Shown here in pieces: positions 32,496 to 34,594 of a stretch of 34,594 bases of DNA. This DNA comes from an uncultured Erysipelotrichaceae bacterium. GTDB taxonomy: Bacteria; Bacillota_I; Bacilli_A; Erysipelotrichales; Coprobacillaceae. Under the pieces are notes generated by a model that was not told the origin of the DNA, did not search any database, and was given only the letters and a program-made list of their open reading frames with translations. A program made the translations under genes and the position numbers. The stretch covers positions 1 through 34,594 of the forward strand of contig CAJUOS010000022.1 of assembly GCA_910588075.1 (NCBI GenBank), in the 5' to 3' direction. How positions within the stretch are numbered: position 1 is the stretch's first letter; the number at the start of each line of letters is the position of its first letter.

Positions 32496-33578
32496 ATGCT
32501 AGACAAGAAAAGAGAACAATTAGTTAATGATTATGAGAAATGGTGGAATCATGAATTAGATAGACCTATTATTCAAATAACTTTATCAACAAATAAAGAA
32601 TGTGAATATTCTAGAGGTGATTTATTAGAGATGGTCTATGATCAAAATGTCAGTCCATTAGAAGTTGTAAAAGCATATGAAAAAACATTTGATACACAAT
32701 TATATTTAGGTGATGCTTTTTTGCAATTTTATATGCGCTCAACTGGTATATTAGGAGCTTATTTGGGACAAGGTTGGAAGATTGATAATAAGCATGGAAC
32801 AATATGGTTTCAAGAAACAGGACAAGAATTAGAAGATATTCATTTAAAACTAGATAAAGATTTTTGGTTATACCAAAGATCAATTGAAATTTTGAAAGAA
32901 TTTTCTAATTATTTTAAAGATAGAATTGCTTTAGGTATTCCTAATTTAGGTGGAATGATGGATATTGTAGAATCTATGCGAGGGGCTAATAATTCTTTGA
33001 TTGATTTATATGATGATCCAGACGAAGTTATAAGAGTTAATCATGAAATATTTGAAGCTTATAAAGAAGCATACCATGATACAATAAATGTTATTAAAAA
33101 TAGTCCTGTTATGGGATATACAGGGTGGATTACTTTATTAAGTCAAAAACCATATTTTATTTCACAATGTGATTTTTGTTGTATGATTGGTCAATCACAA
33201 TTTGATGAATTTATTAAAGACACATTAAAACAAGAAGCCCAAATGATAGAAAGATCATTTTATCATTTAGATGGTCCAGGAGCTGTTCGTCATTTAGACA
33301 CAATTTTAGATTGTGGATTTGATGGTATTCAATGGATTCAAGGAGCTGGAGCAGAAAGACTTGATTCAGGAAAATGGGATGAAATTTATAAAAAAGTAAG
33401 AGCTAAAAATAAGTTATTACAAGTCTTTATTTATGGTAAAGAAGAATTAAATTGTATTGATTATATTGTTGATGTTTTAAATGGAGATACATCTGGTTTA
33501 GCTTTTATATGTACAGGTAATGAAGAAGACAAAGAAGCATTTATGGCTTATCTTGATAAATATCATGTTCCATATTAA
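32496..33578 (+). CDS. URO-D-fold methyltransferase, probable MT1
   Basis: The 360-residue protein has the URO-D barrel pattern (LGIPNLGGMMDIVESMRGA, GYTGWITLL, SFYHLDGPGAVRHLDTI). It lacks the H-x-C...C zinc set of MtaA: the equivalent site reads H257-L-D259. So it is not a second copy of the MT2. In a three-component corrinoid system it is the best candidate for the substrate-specific methyltransferase (MT1). Which methylated compound it demethylates cannot be read from the sequence; methoxylated aromatics, methylamines, methylthiols or others are possible. It starts four bases after the corrinoid gene, with AAAGG about 10 bases before ATG, and ends at a terminator. Confidence 0.72.
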   Translation: MLDKKREQLVNDYEKWWNHELDRPIIQITLSTNKECEYSRGDLLEMVYDQNVSPLEVVKAYEKTFDTQLYLGDAFLQFYMRSTGILGAYLGQGWKIDNKHGTIWFQETGQELEDIHLKLDKDFWLYQRSIEILKEFSNYFKDRIALGIPNLGGMMDIVESMRGANNSLIDLYDDPDEVIRVNHEIFEAYKEAYHDTINVIKNSPVMGYTGWITLLSQKPYFISQCDFCCMIGQSQFDEFIKDTLKQEAQMIERSFYHLDGPGAVRHLDTILDCGFDGIQWIQGAGAERLDSGKWDEIYKKVRAKNKLLQVFIYGKEELNCIDYIVDVLNGDTSGLAFICTGNEEDKEAFMAYLDKYHVPY

Positions 33579-33583
33579 AAAAC

Positions 33584-33622
33584 AAAGTTGTTTAATCTTT
33601 TTTTAAGATAGACAACTTTTTT
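33584..33622 (+). terminator. Terminator of the methyltransferase operon
   Basis: AAAGTTGT (33584-33591) pairs with ACAACTTT (33612-33619), with an inner ATCTT/AAGAT helix, and ends in TTT. Confidence 0.85.
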
Positions 33623-33676
33623 CTTTGAAAAGTGCTGATTTCCATATTTTAAACATATAGTATGAATGGTGATATC

Positions 33677-34348
33677 ATGAAAAAAATAATACCATTTATA
33701 CTTTTGTTTTCATTTTGTACACTTTTATATAAACCAGTTATAAATGTCTCATCACAGCAAAGCCTTCAAAAAAAAGTTATAGTTCTAGATCCTGGACATG
33801 GTGGTTTAGATAATGGTGCAAGTGTAGGAAAAGTGAATGAAGATGAATTGAATTTAAAAATATGTTTTGCTTTAAAAGAGGAAATGGAAAGTAGAGGAGC
33901 AACTGTTTATTTAACAAGAACAGATGATCAAGATATGACAAGACGTAATTATAATTATTCTAAGCAAGATGATATGTATTTAAGAGCATTAAAAATTGAT
34001 GAATATAAACCAGATTTATTTTTAAGTATTCATTTAAATTCTTCCCATTCAGGAGCATGGGGATCACAAGTTTTTTATTATAAAAAAAGTGAAAATGGAA
34101 AAGCTTTAGCCAATAGTATTCATCAAGCTATGAAAGAAGTGACAGGAACACGAAAAGATATTTCTTCATGTGAGTTTTATGTATTAAGAGCAACACAATC
34201 ATTAGGGGTATTGGTTGAATGTGGTTTTATTTCTAATGCTAATGAGAGAGGACAATTAAAAAACAGTAAATATCATAAGAAGTTGGCTAATGCTATTTGT
34301 GATGGAATTGAAAATTATGAAAAAAGTCTATCTTCTACTACACAATAA
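33677..34348 (+). CDS. N-acetylmuramoyl-L-alanine amidase, CwlD-like
   Basis: Amidase_3 enzymes cut the bond between the muramic acid lactyl group and the stem peptide. The 223-residue protein has an N-terminal signal or membrane anchor (5-18) and then a complete zinc site: H41 (DPGHGG), E55 (NEDELNL) and H119 (SIHLN), with the catalytic E181 (VECGF). CwlD, the sporulation amidase, has this compact architecture and position of anchor. No other sporulation gene is nearby, so a vegetative role is possible. ATG 33677 is preferred because GGTGAT lies 5 bases upstream; an in-frame ATG at 33662 has no ribosome binding site. Confidence 0.85.
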   Translation: MKKIIPFILLFSFCTLLYKPVINVSSQQSLQKKVIVLDPGHGGLDNGASVGKVNEDELNLKICFALKEEMESRGATVYLTRTDDQDMTRRNYNYSKQDDMYLRALKIDEYKPDLFLSIHLNSSHSGAWGSQVFYYKKSENGKALANSIHQAMKEVTGTRKDISSCEFYVLRATQSLGVLVECGFISNANERGQLKNSKYHKKLANAICDGIENYEKSLSSTTQ

Positions 34349-34389
34349 TCATTTTTTATTCAATAATTAAAGAAAAAATAAAAAAGGTA

Positions 34390-34418
34390 TTGACGAAAAA
34401 AGGGGGCTATGCTAATAT
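34390..34418 (+). promoter_or_regulatory. Promoter of the tRNA-Ile pair
   Basis: TTGACG (34390-34395) and TAATAT (34413-34418) have a 17-bp spacer; TGC directly before the -10 gives an extended element. The tRNA begins 18 bases downstream. Confidence 0.75.
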
Positions 34419-34436
34419 ATTAAGGCAGTCATTAAT

Positions 34437-34513
<77 letters not shown>

Positions 34514-34541
34514 TTAATTAATTGCAATGTTAGATATATAT

Positions 34542-34594
<53 letters not shown>

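Overview
The window is AT-rich (coding DNA roughly two-thirds A+T), has strong AGGAGG-type ribosome binding sites, zinc-ribbon S14 and L36, and a Bacillota S10-spc-alpha gene order. This points to a low-GC Bacillota host. The combination of ecfA1-ecfA2-ecfT-truA-rplM-rpsI with a corrinoid methyltransferase operon would suit a gut Erysipelotrichia-type organism, but that lineage call is inference.

Layout. (1) 100-1323: a membrane-anchored transglutaminase-like protein between two terminators. (2) 1390-16076: one long S10-spc-alpha transcription unit with a clear promoter, a structured leader and a terminator after rplQ. It encodes S10, L3, L4, L23, L2, S19, L22, S3, L16, L29, S17, L14, L24, L5, S14, S8, L6, L18, S5, L30, L15, SecY, Adk, Map, IF-1, L36, S13, S11, RpoA and L17. 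(3) 16141-20242: an overlapping operon of the ECF transporter energizing module (two ATPases and EcfT), truA and a PHP-family phosphatase. (4) 20302-21312: rplM-rpsI with its own promoter and leader hairpin.

(5) 21212-25698: an accessory segment at the 3' end of rpsI. The rpsI tail core CTAAACGTTAAT occurs three times and each copy is followed by a terminator. Two copies belong to 60-bp direct repeats (56/60 identical). Repeated ATGCAAC motifs lie inside both ends of the first interval, as expected for integrase arm sites. No integrase remains. The contents are unknown or broken genes: a minus-strand fragment, an orphan C-terminal fragment, a membrane-anchored coiled-coil protein, a PD-(D/E)XK-like protein with upstream in-frame stops, and a RhuM-Fic gene with four in-frame TAA codons. 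I read this as remnants of two integrated elements in tandem.

(6) 25759-27922: a ribbon-helix-helix/PUA-like gene with a probable frameshift, then two lipoproteins, each with its own sigma-A promoter. (7) 28049-33622: a GntR/UTRA regulator followed by a five-gene corrinoid methyltransferase operon: MtaA-like methyltransferase, RACo-like activator, DUF1638 protein, corrinoid protein with a one-base frameshift, and a second URO-D-fold methyltransferase. Two perfect TGTCTAGACA palindromes lie before it, one containing the -35 box. I infer that the GntR protein represses this operon, whose substrate is unknown. (8) 33677-34594: a CwlD-like N-acetylmuramoyl-L-alanine amidase, then a promoter and two tandem tRNA-Ile(GAT) genes, the second cut by the window end.
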